This document shows, piece after piece, positions 1 through 7,992 of a stretch of DNA of 36,121 bases. A model generated the notes under the pieces. The model ran no database searches and had not been told where the DNA came from. It saw only the letters and a list, made by a program, of their open reading frames with translations. The stretch is from Eubacteriales Family XIII. Incertae Sedis bacterium. GTDB lineage: Bacteria; Bacillota; Clostridia; Peptostreptococcales; Anaerovoracaceae. The DNA lies in the NCBI GenBank assembly GCA_031276135.1, contig JAISNR010000098.1:1-36121 (forward strand), given 5' to 3'. Made by a program: the position numbers and the translations under genes. Within the stretch, counting starts at the first letter, position 1, and every line of letters begins with the position of its first letter.

Positions 1-408
1 GGCGGGCTTGATGTCGCTGTGCAAGATCCCGTGCGGCGGCCGGCTGTGCAGATAGCAAACGGCTTCGAGCAACTGCCGCGCCCATTCGATCACCTGCGGC
101 TGCGTGAAGCGTTCGCCGCACTTCAGCTTTCTGTCGAAACTCTCCCCCTCGATGTAGTCCATCACGGTATAGACCGTTTCGCCGTCCGAGATGAAATCGT
201 ACACCTGCGGGATGTAGGTATGGCTCAGGTTTTTGAGCGCGTCAACCTCTCGGCGCAGGATCTCTGGGTCCGTCGTCAGCGTCCGCTTGTCGGCCTTGAG
301 AACGACGTCTTTGTTCAGGCGCAGATGCCGGCCGAGGTAGACGACACCGCCGCCGCCCGAGCCGATCTCCCGCACGATTTCGTAGGTTGAGGCTATGATC
401 CGCGACAT
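1..408 (-). CDS. Ser/Thr protein kinase, N-terminal part (cut by window edge)
   Basis: The first 136 residues of a bacterial PknB/Hanks-type kinase are visible; the rest lies beyond base 1. The glycine-rich loop GSGGGGVVYLG is at residues 16-26, the candidate ATP lysine is K38 (VVLKAD), the C-helix glutamate is about E54 (RREVDAL), and the catalytic loop begins HSDIKPA at 130-136. The usual HRD arginine is replaced by serine, so this is a non-RD type kinase. The ATG at 408 follows AAAGGATG at good distance. It is the most distal gene visible in the tad operon, 12 bases after a small membrane protein and close to a PP2C phosphatase and an FHA protein. That grouping suggests it phosphorylates the FHA protein or pilus parts (inference). 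C-terminal sensor domains or membrane segments cannot be judged. Confidence 0.93.
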   Translation of the reverse strand, partial: MSRIIASTYEIVREIGSGGGGVVYLGRHLRLNKDVVLKADKRTLTTDPEILRREVDALKNLSHTYIPQVYDFISDGETVYTVMDYIEGESFDRKLKCGERFTQPQVIEWARQLLEAVCYLHSRPPHGILHSDIKPA

Positions 409-420
409 GTCGCATCCTTT

Positions 421-576
421 CTACTTCTTTCTCTTTCCATATTCTTCATCCAGACGCGCGCGCAGACGCGCGCCGCCCATGCCCAAAACAACCGCAACGG
501 CCAACGTCGCGGCCAGGGTCAGCCCCAAGCCGCACAGCCCGCCGTAGAAGAGCATCGTGCCGTCTGTCCATTCCAT
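421..576 (-). CDS. Small single-pass membrane protein (51 aa)
   Basis: I do not recognise this protein. It starts at the ATG at 576, preceded by GAAGGAGAGAATCC, a good ribosome binding site; the longer reading from 621 has no such site. After a short N-terminus (MEWTDGT) there is one hydrophobic helix at about residues 8-34, then a basic and charged tail ending GKRKK. The helix is rich in Gly, Ala, Leu and Val. It lies 12 bases upstream of the kinase gene and is probably cotranscribed with it. A role as a small partner of the kinase or of the pilus machinery would be a guess. Confidence 0.6.
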   Translation of the reverse strand: MEWTDGTMLFYGGLCGLGLTLAATLAVAVVLGMGGARLRARLDEEYGKRKK

Positions 577-832
577 GGATTCTCTCCTTCTTTCGCCGTG
601 ATTTGTTGTTTGAACCCGCAAATATCAGGCATTCCGCAACGCGCCCCGTTCTCGCCTGTGCAAAGTTCAAGGCTTTCAGAATGCCCCTAATCAAGAGGGC
701 TGGGGAAGCCTTCGTCGGATACCATGTCCGCTGCGTATTGGATAATATTAGCTTTAAAAATAAAAAATCCAATTATAATCAGAAAAGGTATGATCAGGAT
801 GAAAATTGTTCTCTTTCGCAAATCACTGCCCT
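577..832. other. Non-coding gap inside the tad/signalling operon
   Basis: I see no convincing gene in these 256 bases. Reading on the minus strand there is an A/T-rich stretch at about 740-790 with a TATAAT hexamer (773-778) but no clear -35 box at normal spacing. Further down, around 676-717, short complementary arms (GGCTT with AAGCC, CCCC with GGGG) could fold into a weak hairpin. The gap may hold a secondary promoter for the two distal genes, or a weak attenuator behind the 98-residue membrane protein. A 108-codon open frame at 446-772 crosses it but overlaps the next gene out of frame and lacks a ribosome binding site. Confidence 0.35.
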
Positions 833-1129
833 CTATTCTATGACCTCATCGGTATGCACAAAGACGATTTCTTTCTCGACGACGATCGTGCCAAAATCGT
901 TGTCCGGAGCGGAAAGTTCCTCGGTGTTTTCGCACACGGCGGTTTTGGCGGCCCCTTGATCTTCGCGGGATTTTCTGGCTCCGCGCCTGCGCTTTCGCCT
1001 CCAAAGCAACAAGCAAATCACCGCAACCGCAACAAGTGCAATAAGCGCGCAGATCACGAAAATTTCAAAAAGCTTCAATGCCTCCATAATTTGCTCGTCC
1101 ACTTGATGCTCACCAGGCAGAATTCCCAT
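833..1129 (-). CDS. Small membrane protein with acidic cytosolic tail (98 aa)
   Basis: I do not recognise the family. The ATG at 1129 follows AGAGGAAAG at good spacing. A short N-terminal segment (about 1-17) is followed by one hydrophobic helix at about 18-43 (FEIFVICALIALVAVAVICL), then a strongly basic stop-transfer patch WRRKRRRGARK. The remaining half is acidic and ends in DEVIE. The positive patch predicts the C-terminal half is in the cytosol. The gene starts 15 bases after the PP2C phosphatase stop and is most likely in the same transcript. The tail holds several Ser and Thr residues, so it could be a substrate of the neighbouring kinase and phosphatase; that is inference from position only. 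Confidence 0.72.
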   Translation of the reverse strand: MGILPGEHQVDEQIMEALKLFEIFVICALIALVAVAVICLLLWRRKRRRGARKSREDQGAAKTAVCENTEELSAPDNDFGTIVVEKEIVFVHTDEVIE

Positions 1130-1144
1130 CGATCAACTTTCCTC

Positions 1145-1915
1145 TTAGCAACAGACCTTGACGGTGATCACGGATATATTGTCCTTTTCGTTTCTCTGTT
1201 TGTTCAAAGCGATCAGATGTTCCGACTGCGCCCGCAGGACATCCTCGCCGGTCATGCACGCGGGTTCGTAATACGCGACAAACTCCTGCGGCGATATCTC
1301 GTGTCTGAAGCCGTCCGAGCACAGCATGTACACCGCGTCCGGCTTCGTATCCCCAAAATACATCTCTGGGCAAACATCCTCTTTGATGCCGACGCACTGC
1401 AAAAGCACATTGCGCCTCGAATCCTTCTCCGCCTCTTCGGATGTCAAATTTCCAAGGGCGACCTCGCGCGCGACGACCGTCTGGTCCTGCGTCAACTGCG
1501 CGAGCGCATCCGTGATCTCATAGGCGCGCGAATCCCCGACATTCAAAATATAGTATCTTTTCTCGGTGAGAAGCATCGCCGTGACGGTCGTCCCGAGCAG
1601 AATGCCGTTTTGCACACCGTATGCGATGATCTTCTCGTTTTGCCTGAAAATGATGTCCTCCCATTGCGCCCGAATGTCCGCGTCCGCAATTTCCCTCTCC
1701 TGCAATGTCTGCAAGCGCTCTTTTGCCCACGTGCAGAAAGCCTTGACGAGCGTCGCGCTGGCGAGCTCGCCCTTTTCCATTCCGCCCATTCCGTCGCACA
1801 GAACGGCGAAAACCATCTTTCCCCGACACGTCAGCAGTCTGCTCACGAACAGGCTGTCCTGATTTGTCGCCTTCCGCGTTCCCGCGTCGGTGCTTGCCGA
1901 GATGAGAAAATCCAC
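1145..1915 (-). CDS. PP2C-family Ser/Thr protein phosphatase
   Basis: This 256-residue protein is a single PP2C/PrpC-type catalytic domain of normal length. Motifs in order are ATNQDS (16-21, metal-binding Asp20), CDGMGG (40-45, metal-binding Asp41 and Gly42), LGTTVTAML, VGDSRAY, LCSDGF near 200 and the closing KDNISVITV. All metal ligands expected for a Mn/Mg-dependent enzyme are present and there is no membrane segment, so it should be an active cytosolic phosphatase. The start is the GTG at 1915 behind GGCGGCGGAT. It lies 31 bases after the FHA gene in the tad operon. The obvious reading is that it reverses the phosphorylation made by the kinase encoded downstream. Confidence 0.93.
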   Translation of the reverse strand: MDFLISASTDAGTRKATNQDSLFVSRLLTCRGKMVFAVLCDGMGGMEKGELASATLVKAFCTWAKERLQTLQEREIADADIRAQWEDIIFRQNEKIIAYGVQNGILLGTTVTAMLLTEKRYYILNVGDSRAYEITDALAQLTQDQTVVAREVALGNLTSEEAEKDSRRNVLLQCVGIKEDVCPEMYFGDTKPDAVYMLCSDGFRHEISPQEFVAYYEPACMTGEDVLRAQSEHLIALNKQRNEKDNISVITVKVCC

Positions 1916-1946
1916 ATCCGCCGCCTTTCGAAATCAACAACCGCGA

Positions 1947-3464
1947 TCAATACAGCCTGAATTCGAATTCTTCATTCGCCAGCCTGAGCTTTGTGCCGTG
2001 CGTGATCTCGACCTCTGTACTGCCCGTGATCATCGCACCGTTCACGTAGGTGTGATTTTTGGAATTCGTGTCCAGTACACAATACCGATTGCCATCGGTG
2101 ATGATGTTGGCGTGGCTGCGACCGATGGCGTTGTTTTCGCTTATGCAATAATCGACAAAGCTTCTGTCTCTGCCTATGCGGAAGATCGGCTTGTCGATCG
2201 CGATCCGCTCGTTGTTGCTCTGTCTGATCAAATGCGGGCGCGCGCGGTTCTCCTTCTGTGCGTTTTCATAGCCGAGCATCACCGTGGCGTCCGATTGCGT
2301 TTCGTTGTCAAACATGACAGTGTCGCCAAAACCGGTCTGCGGTGCAGGAGGAATATACGCGGCGGCTTCGGGTCGCGGCGGTGCGGCAGATTGCGGCGGC
2401 GCATACTGCGGGGCCGGCGCAACAAACTGCGGAGCGACGGCCGGTTGTGCGTCGAATGTCTGCGGCGGCGTACCGGGGACGTTTACGGGCGAAATCTCCC
2501 GGCCGGGTACCGCAAAAGCGCCATCCGGCGGTTGCTTTGATTTTTTCGCCTTCTTCGCCTTCGGCTCTTTGGATTGTTGCTTGGCCGCCCGTTGGCCTCC
2601 CTGCTCTTTTTTTCTCCGTTTCTGCACGTCGTACAGCGCCTTGTTTTCCGCGTTGTAGTGTTGCAGCAGATAGAACAGCGAAATCTCTTTTTCGTCCGCG
2701 CCGGGAGCGGCCGAGTGCGGACTCGCAACGGGCTGCGGCGCGGCCTTCGCCTGCGGCGCGGGGACGGGCGCTTTCGCGGCAACGGGTTGCACCGGAGGCG
2801 GCGGCGCCTGATCAGTCGAAGGATGAGGCGGAGGCGCTTGGTAAGCCGACGGAGGCGGCGCGGGCGGAACGGGGACGGGCTTTCGCGCTTCGGGAATCGG
2901 CGCTCGTTTCTTTTCGTTTGACAGCTCGGCGACGAACTTGCCGAATTCGGAAGGCGAAAAATGGCCGCTTGCGTTCAATTGGCTGATCAATTTCATCACA
3001 TAATCGCCGTTCTCGCTTTTGTCGAATTGGGTGTTGACAAGGATGCCTTTGAAGAACGCGCGCAGGTCCAAATCGGGATTGCCCGCAGAAACCACCGGCA
3101 GACAGATCAACTCCGCCGCGTTCGTCGAGATGTCGATGAACACGGAATTGAGGTCTATGATCAGCGAAGACGCATCGATCATGTACTCTTCGGCCGTGTT
3201 CAGCGCGGACACGATGGATGCGAACACGCCCAGCAGTCTGTTTCTGTTCACGATTCCGCCGAACACCTGGCTTGCCGCCACCTTGGCCGTTACGTTGTAC
3301 TTCAAATATCGCAGGTCGTCGGATTGCGTGAACAGCACGGGCGCAAGGCCGCCGATGCGATTGTTGGTCAGCATCCCCAGCGTCGTGCCGTCAATTGTTT
3401 CTGAAGGGTCGAGCTCGTATACCAAGTATGTGTTCGCGCCGAGCGTTTCGTAACTCCACCGCAT
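1947..3464 (-). CDS. FHA-domain protein with DUF6382-like N-terminus
   Basis: This 505-residue protein has three parts. Residues 1-180 form a globular region resembling the DUF6382 domain found in front of FHA domains in Firmicutes. Residues 185-375 are a Pro/Ala-rich linker with a lysine-rich stretch near 283-310. Residues 425-505 are a complete FHA domain with GR at 431-432, RSH at 449-451 and NSKNHTYVNG at 467-476, the residues that read phospho-threonine. Just before the FHA domain are two similar motifs, DTVMF (381-385) and ATVML (393-397), which resemble phospho-acceptor threonine motifs in FHA regulators. The start at 3464 follows GGAGG by 8 bases. It probably docks on phosphorylated partners and links the kinase/phosphatase pair to the pilus. 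Confidence 0.9.
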   Translation of the reverse strand: MRWSYETLGANTYLVYELDPSETIDGTTLGMLTNNRIGGLAPVLFTQSDDLRYLKYNVTAKVAASQVFGGIVNRNRLLGVFASIVSALNTAEEYMIDASSLIIDLNSVFIDISTNAAELICLPVVSAGNPDLDLRAFFKGILVNTQFDKSENGDYVMKLISQLNASGHFSPSEFGKFVAELSNEKKRAPIPEARKPVPVPPAPPPSAYQAPPPHPSTDQAPPPPVQPVAAKAPVPAPQAKAAPQPVASPHSAAPGADEKEISLFYLLQHYNAENKALYDVQKRRKKEQGGQRAAKQQSKEPKAKKAKKSKQPPDGAFAVPGREISPVNVPGTPPQTFDAQPAVAPQFVAPAPQYAPPQSAAPPRPEAAAYIPPAPQTGFGDTVMFDNETQSDATVMLGYENAQKENRARPHLIRQSNNERIAIDKPIFRIGRDRSFVDYCISENNAIGRSHANIITDGNRYCVLDTNSKNHTYVNGAMITGSTEVEITHGTKLRLANEEFEFRLY

Positions 3465-3502
3465 TGTTTTATACCTCCAATACGCAAAAACGTTGTTCAT
3501 TA

Positions 3503-4924
3503 TCAATCATAATAGACGCCCAGCCTCCATTTATCCTTGTCGATTTGCTCTCTCAGATAATCCAATCCATGGGCACCGTTGGGGAAGTTCCCGTTTATGC
3601 CATCCCCCGAATAGTCGTCCGGTACTATAATGTCCTGTCCGATCCTTGCACCGTTTTCGATGGCCCCGGTAACCGTTCCTCGCGAAACATTGTCGGATTC
3701 GTTCATGACATTGAACCATTGCAGATCGGGGTAATCGAAGCGGGCGTCTTTTGAAAAGGGGTACGCGCTGTTAAAGGTATAGCCCTTGATCGCGCTTTCG
3801 GGAACGCCTTTTTCGATCAACAGGATCGCCAATACCTGCACGACCGCTCCGCCCATGCTGTGTCCCGAAAAATTGAAGCTGAACTCCCCGCGTTTCGCGC
3901 TTTCAATCATGTCGCTCTGCGAAATGCCCGTTTGATTCTCCAAATCATCCAGTATGGTCTTTGCGCGATCATGATATCCATCGTGTATTCCGTCTTCCTC
4001 GTCTTCTTTGCGACCGAGCCAAGGATCATTGAGATTGCTGTGTAGGTCACCCCAAGTAATATCCGTTCCCTGAACGGTCACCACCAATTCACGATTCCCA
4101 TGATCATCCGTTCTCAATCCTTCAAAATACTCAATTCCGCCAGACAGTTTCACATAATTACCCTTATATTCTCCGCTCGTCAACCACATGCCGCTCATAA
4201 TATCGCCTTTCCCCACAGCGCTCGCGGCATTAAAAGCCTTCTGCATTTCCCAATAATCCCAACTGGCCGCGTCTGCGGGCAGCAAGCTGTCCGCAGAAAA
4301 GCCGGTGCCTGCGGACGCGTCGATGGTGACGTTTGCACTGTCCGCATCATCCATCCACAGATGTGAAACCGCCGTCTGTGTGACATCGACACCGTTTTCC
4401 AAACCCCAAATTTGGAACATGTAATCCAGCTTGTACTTGACCGTAACGTACAGATCCCCGTTTACGACCTTGCTTTCCGAAAAGTCGAAAGCGTCATGCC
4501 AATCCGAAGAAGGACTGTGTATCTTTACCGCCTTCACGTATTTCGACGCGCGGCCGTCGTCGCCGCCCGTAAGATATCCGAGAAAGCGAAGGTTGACGGC
4601 GTTCTCCAAAGCCATGCCGTCATTCCACCATTCCGATTCGGAAACAAATCCGGGATTGTTTTCCTCCGTCTGTCCGCTCAGTTCGAGAATCCCGTTGGCG
4701 ATCAGCCTACCCACGGACGCATTGCCGTCATTCAACTGCAACTTCTTGATTTGCCACGCATCCAAAGCGAGGCTCTCCGCAGTCTGCATGGTCACGTGCG
4801 CCACCATCCCGTGCGCCATGAACATCATGAATATGCCGAGAAATATGAACATCACCAGCATGAACAGCGTTACTGAAACGCAGGCTTCAACGGTGATCAT
4901 GCCCTTCGACAGGTGTTTTTTCAT
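3503..4924 (-). CDS. TadE-like pseudopilin fused to a class 3 lipase domain
   Basis: The N-terminus is a class III prepilin-like signal: basic MKKHLSKG, cleavage expected after Gly8, glutamate at +5 (Glu13), then a hydrophobic helix to about residue 40, as in TadE/TadF pseudopilins. The C-terminal half (about 255-470) looks like a class 3 (Lipase_3) alpha/beta hydrolase. It has a VVTVQGTD strand (281-288), the nucleophile elbow GHSMGG with Ser356, a likely acid Asp411 in ESDNVS, and a likely His452 in GAHGLD. The middle (60-250) is unrecognised. It begins one base after the stop of the upstream TadG-like gene. If TadV cleaves it, the hydrolase would be displayed with the pilus on the cell surface. 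Substrate unknown: lipid, ester or surface polymer. Confidence 0.85.
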   Translation of the reverse strand: MKKHLSKGMITVEACVSVTLFMLVMFIFLGIFMMFMAHGMVAHVTMQTAESLALDAWQIKKLQLNDGNASVGRLIANGILELSGQTEENNPGFVSESEWWNDGMALENAVNLRFLGYLTGGDDGRASKYVKAVKIHSPSSDWHDAFDFSESKVVNGDLYVTVKYKLDYMFQIWGLENGVDVTQTAVSHLWMDDADSANVTIDASAGTGFSADSLLPADAASWDYWEMQKAFNAASAVGKGDIMSGMWLTSGEYKGNYVKLSGGIEYFEGLRTDDHGNRELVVTVQGTDITWGDLHSNLNDPWLGRKEDEEDGIHDGYHDRAKTILDDLENQTGISQSDMIESAKRGEFSFNFSGHSMGGAVVQVLAILLIEKGVPESAIKGYTFNSAYPFSKDARFDYPDLQWFNVMNESDNVSRGTVTGAIENGARIGQDIIVPDDYSGDGINGNFPNGAHGLDYLREQIDKDKWRLGVYYD

Positions 4925-4925
4925 G

Positions 4926-7286
4926 TCAATATCCCCGATATTGCGTGCGGGTGCCGGTGAACAGCGATTCCGGCATAAGCGATGGCATGAACTGCTTGAT
5001 TTTCGCGTCGGAAGTCGCGTGAACGAAGGTATACGCCTCGCTCAGCTTGAACGTAAATGCGTGGTTGCGATAATGATAGGAGCCTTCCATTTGCGCAATG
5101 TTGGCGATTCTCGCTACTTGCTGGGCGTTTGTAACCGTAAGCAAAAGCAAGACAAAACAATGATCTCGGTAATTCATTGGAAGAAGACCGTCGCTGCCTG
5201 TGTCCAAACTCGCAATGCCGAGCAAGCCCTCGTTCAGAAATTTGCCTGCAAACGAAGCCAATCCGGAAGGGGTCAAATGCACTCTCGTTTTGATCAAAGG
5301 CGCCGTCTGTCCGCTTACGAGCAACAAAGTGTCCGCAAGTGGTTCACCGAGGATTTCCGCCGCATAAACAATCGGTGCGAGCGGTCCGGTGGCTGCCGCC
5401 ATCCCGTGCACCTCCGGATTTGATACAACCGGTATAATGTCGAGCAACAACCTGAGCAGGTATATCTCCGCAAAAACAAAGGTCTGATTTGTCACTTCGC
5501 TGTTGCTGCCAAGCAGCATATATTCAACTTCGGCGCCGTTAAACGCCAAATCGTTGCCGCTTTCGTTAAAAGCAGCGTTGACAGCATCGGCCAAGGCCGC
5601 TAATCCTCCGATCCCCGTGATTGCGGTTATCGCCGGCGCTGCAGGCAAATCCGGAGCAAAATTCGTCATTTTTGCTTTTTTTTCTAAACGACAGGGCATG
5701 TTGTAAGCACTGTAAGTCGATAGGTACAATTTGTAATAGCTGCTTACCAATTCGTTGATATTTGTTATAATATCGGCAACAAAGCTCGCCAGCGCATTGA
5801 AAAAATCTAATATGCTATTGATCAGTTCAATGATCTTGACAATTGCTCCAAAAATATTAAGCGTTAAAATACTCCCCGCAAATCCGGATGCGGAATCTAT
5901 TATTCTGCCTATGCTATTAAAAAGATCAAGAATGCCGCTTTCGGCAACAACGCTTCCCGGCATTCCTCCGATGCTTTCATAATATGCCGAATCTATGTTT
6001 GCGGAATATGCAGGGTCAAAGATTGTATTCATGTTGAAAACAGAGTTATACAAATTTACGATCCCGTCAATCAAAGACTTTACAGAATCGTTTTCAAACT
6101 GCTTTTTTTGCTCTTCAAAATAATGATCGATTTCAGAAGAACTCAAATACCCGCTCACAGTCGCGCCATGATACGCAGCATCATCCAACGCGGAAATCGA
6201 GTCCGCAGACGCGTCAATCGCCAAAATTTTTCCGTATTCCATCGTCAATCCGTTTATGTACGGCTGCGCGGTGTTCGTATTGTAATTGTTCATCGCGGTT
6301 GACATGCCTTTGATCGTTTCGCTGTAGGCGGATTGGACGGCATCATACAAAGGCGGACCTCCCGCCAAACCAGTGGCGCTGTCATATAAGTCTGCGATAT
6401 CAGAACGGAATTGGTTTGCGTCTTGGCTGTGCGCACTGATTTCATTCTGCAAATTTTGATTGGCTGCCAGACAAGTGAGTTTCGCATCTTTTACGGCTTG
6501 GCGCAGATTTTTGATCTCGTCCATCTTCTCATCGTATTCCGTCCGTGCCGCTTGATAACTCTCTTCGTCCGCATAGTCGCCCGGACTCGGTTCCGCTTCC
6601 GGTTCGGGAAGCGCATCGGAAAGTTTTGAAACTGCGGTTTTCAAATCATTGTAGGCCGTGTTGTATTTGCCCTTCAAACTGTCGCCGCCGCTCGCCTCGA
6701 GATTCTGCGAATGCGTTTTCGCCGATTCAAGATGGTCGTATGCGGCCTTCATGGTGTTTGCCGTACTCAAACCGCTGTTGAGCATGCCCAAAATATCATC
6801 GAGGTTCCCCAGACTTTCCAATTTGTCAATAAGTTCTTGAATGTTTAAGGTTTCCACCGCCAACTCCGTCGGCGCCGCAAATTTATTGAATTCCATCAAC
6901 TGACGCCGCAGGGTTTCCGCATCGCTCAGGGGATATTGTCCGCTCGCGGCGGTGTTCTGCGCGGCGACGGAGTTTGCGAGGATCTGCGCATTGGTTTCAA
7001 AATATGTAAGGTACCGGCCCTGCATGCTCACGCTCTGATCCATCGCGTACAGCCCGAAACGCTTTTGCAGGTAGTCGTCGTAGTGCGCCAAGGTCGCGTT
7101 CGCGGACAGGCCCATCGCCTCGTCGAAGGCGGAGAGCGCGGTGTTGTAATTCGCGGTCTGCACGAGCATGAGCGCGACCGTGATGAAGGGCGTCAGCAAG
7201 ACGGCTAGAAAGATCGTAATGGCACCCCGTGAAAAACGCCGTACCTTGCGCCAAGGAATCGACTTCGCAATTTTTCTCATTTTCAT
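4926..7286 (-). CDS. Large TadG-like surface protein with N-terminal anchor
   Basis: This is a product of about 786 residues. A basic start (MKMRKIAKSIPWRKVRRFSRG) leads into one hydrophobic helix (AITIFLAVLLTPFITVALML), the pattern of Firmicute TadG-like proteins (compare DUF5702). It has no Glu at +5 after the glycine. The long extracellular part contains predicted coiled coil with many Gln, Asn and Ala (about 150-320) and an internal Ile/Phe-rich stretch near 460-545 that could be amphipathic. The start is uncertain: ATG 7286 and ATG 7280 lie behind a weak GGGG, while a GTG at 7331 is possible but has no ribosome binding site. It sits between the TadE-like gene and the pseudopilin-lipase fusion. 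The role is probably structural, at the pilus base or on the surface. Confidence 0.82.
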   Translation of the reverse strand: MKMRKIAKSIPWRKVRRFSRGAITIFLAVLLTPFITVALMLVQTANYNTALSAFDEAMGLSANATLAHYDDYLQKRFGLYAMDQSVSMQGRYLTYFETNAQILANSVAAQNTAASGQYPLSDAETLRRQLMEFNKFAAPTELAVETLNIQELIDKLESLGNLDDILGMLNSGLSTANTMKAAYDHLESAKTHSQNLEASGGDSLKGKYNTAYNDLKTAVSKLSDALPEPEAEPSPGDYADEESYQAARTEYDEKMDEIKNLRQAVKDAKLTCLAANQNLQNEISAHSQDANQFRSDIADLYDSATGLAGGPPLYDAVQSAYSETIKGMSTAMNNYNTNTAQPYINGLTMEYGKILAIDASADSISALDDAAYHGATVSGYLSSSEIDHYFEEQKKQFENDSVKSLIDGIVNLYNSVFNMNTIFDPAYSANIDSAYYESIGGMPGSVVAESGILDLFNSIGRIIDSASGFAGSILTLNIFGAIVKIIELINSILDFFNALASFVADIITNINELVSSYYKLYLSTYSAYNMPCRLEKKAKMTNFAPDLPAAPAITAITGIGGLAALADAVNAAFNESGNDLAFNGAEVEYMLLGSNSEVTNQTFVFAEIYLLRLLLDIIPVVSNPEVHGMAAATGPLAPIVYAAEILGEPLADTLLLVSGQTAPLIKTRVHLTPSGLASFAGKFLNEGLLGIASLDTGSDGLLPMNYRDHCFVLLLLTVTNAQQVARIANIAQMEGSYHYRNHAFTFKLSEAYTFVHATSDAKIKQFMPSLMPESLFTGTRTQYRGY

Positions 7287-7335
7287 AACCCCGACAATGC
7301 TCTCTGCCACAATCAAGGCGGCTTTCGGCACTGTG

Positions 7336-7983
7336 TCACAGAAATTCGTTGATCAGTTCGAGCACGTTATTAAGAAGATCCATGACGCCGCTTTCCAAAC
7401 CCGCGCCGTCAGCCGCCCATTCCGCATATGCGACCGTATTCAAGTAATCCAACAAATCCACGCAGTCGGCGTAGCCGCACACCTCATAGTCAAAGGTGCG
7501 TTCCAGATTGAGGATCTCCACGGCGAATACATCCTGCATGAGGACGCGAAATCTGCCGCTGATCCGCACTTCGATGTGTCGTCTGCCGAGGAAATCCGAA
7601 ACCGGTTCGATTTCTACGTTCGGATCGCCCAGCGCGAATCCTGCCGCAGATTTCTTCAGGCGTTCATTCGCGTAGGTTTCCGCCTCTTCCAGTTCAGGCG
7701 GCTTGTTAAAAAAGTAACGATACGGATCAATATCCAGCGCATTGGTTGACGCGGGCTTTCCGCTGTCCAAGGAAACGTCGCCGCCGTAGGCGAGGTAGGA
7801 ATAGGACTGCGCAAATCTGGCCGCTATGTCGTTTGCGGCCGTCTGCAAGCTCCAGCGAAAGAACAGAAAGCTGAACATAGCAATGAGAAAGAGAAGCATG
7901 AAGATCGTGATGATCATCACGAGCATGCCCTCTATCATCACCTCTCCGCGGCTGTACCTTGCCTCCAAAATGCGTTTCTTCAT
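7336..7983 (-). CDS. TadE-like minor pseudopilin
   Basis: A protein of about 215 residues with a class III prepilin signal: MKKRILEARYSRG, cleavage expected after Gly13, Glu at +5 (EVMIE), then a hydrophobic helix of about 30 residues. The rest is a small extracellular domain with no recognised motif and two cysteines close together (VCGYADCVD) that may form a disulfide. The start is taken at ATG 7983, which follows AGGTGG; an in-frame GTG at 7992 is the alternative. It belongs to the tad operon, directly after the WG-repeat gene. TadE/TadF proteins are processed by the prepilin peptidase and are needed for Flp pilus assembly; which of the two this matches cannot be told. Confidence 0.85.
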   Translation of the reverse strand: MKKRILEARYSRGEVMIEGMLVMIITIFMLLFLIAMFSFLFFRWSLQTAANDIAARFAQSYSYLAYGGDVSLDSGKPASTNALDIDPYRYFFNKPPELEEAETYANERLKKSAAGFALGDPNVEIEPVSDFLGRRHIEVRISGRFRVLMQDVFAVEILNLERTFDYEVCGYADCVDLLDYLNTVAYAEWAADGAGLESGVMDLLNNVLELINEFL

Positions 7984-7992
7984 CGAATCCAC

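Noticed and set aside
446..772. 108-codon frame in the gap before the 51-aa membrane protein
   Set aside because: Overlaps the better-supported small gene in another frame and lacks a Shine-Dalgarno sequence at its ATG.
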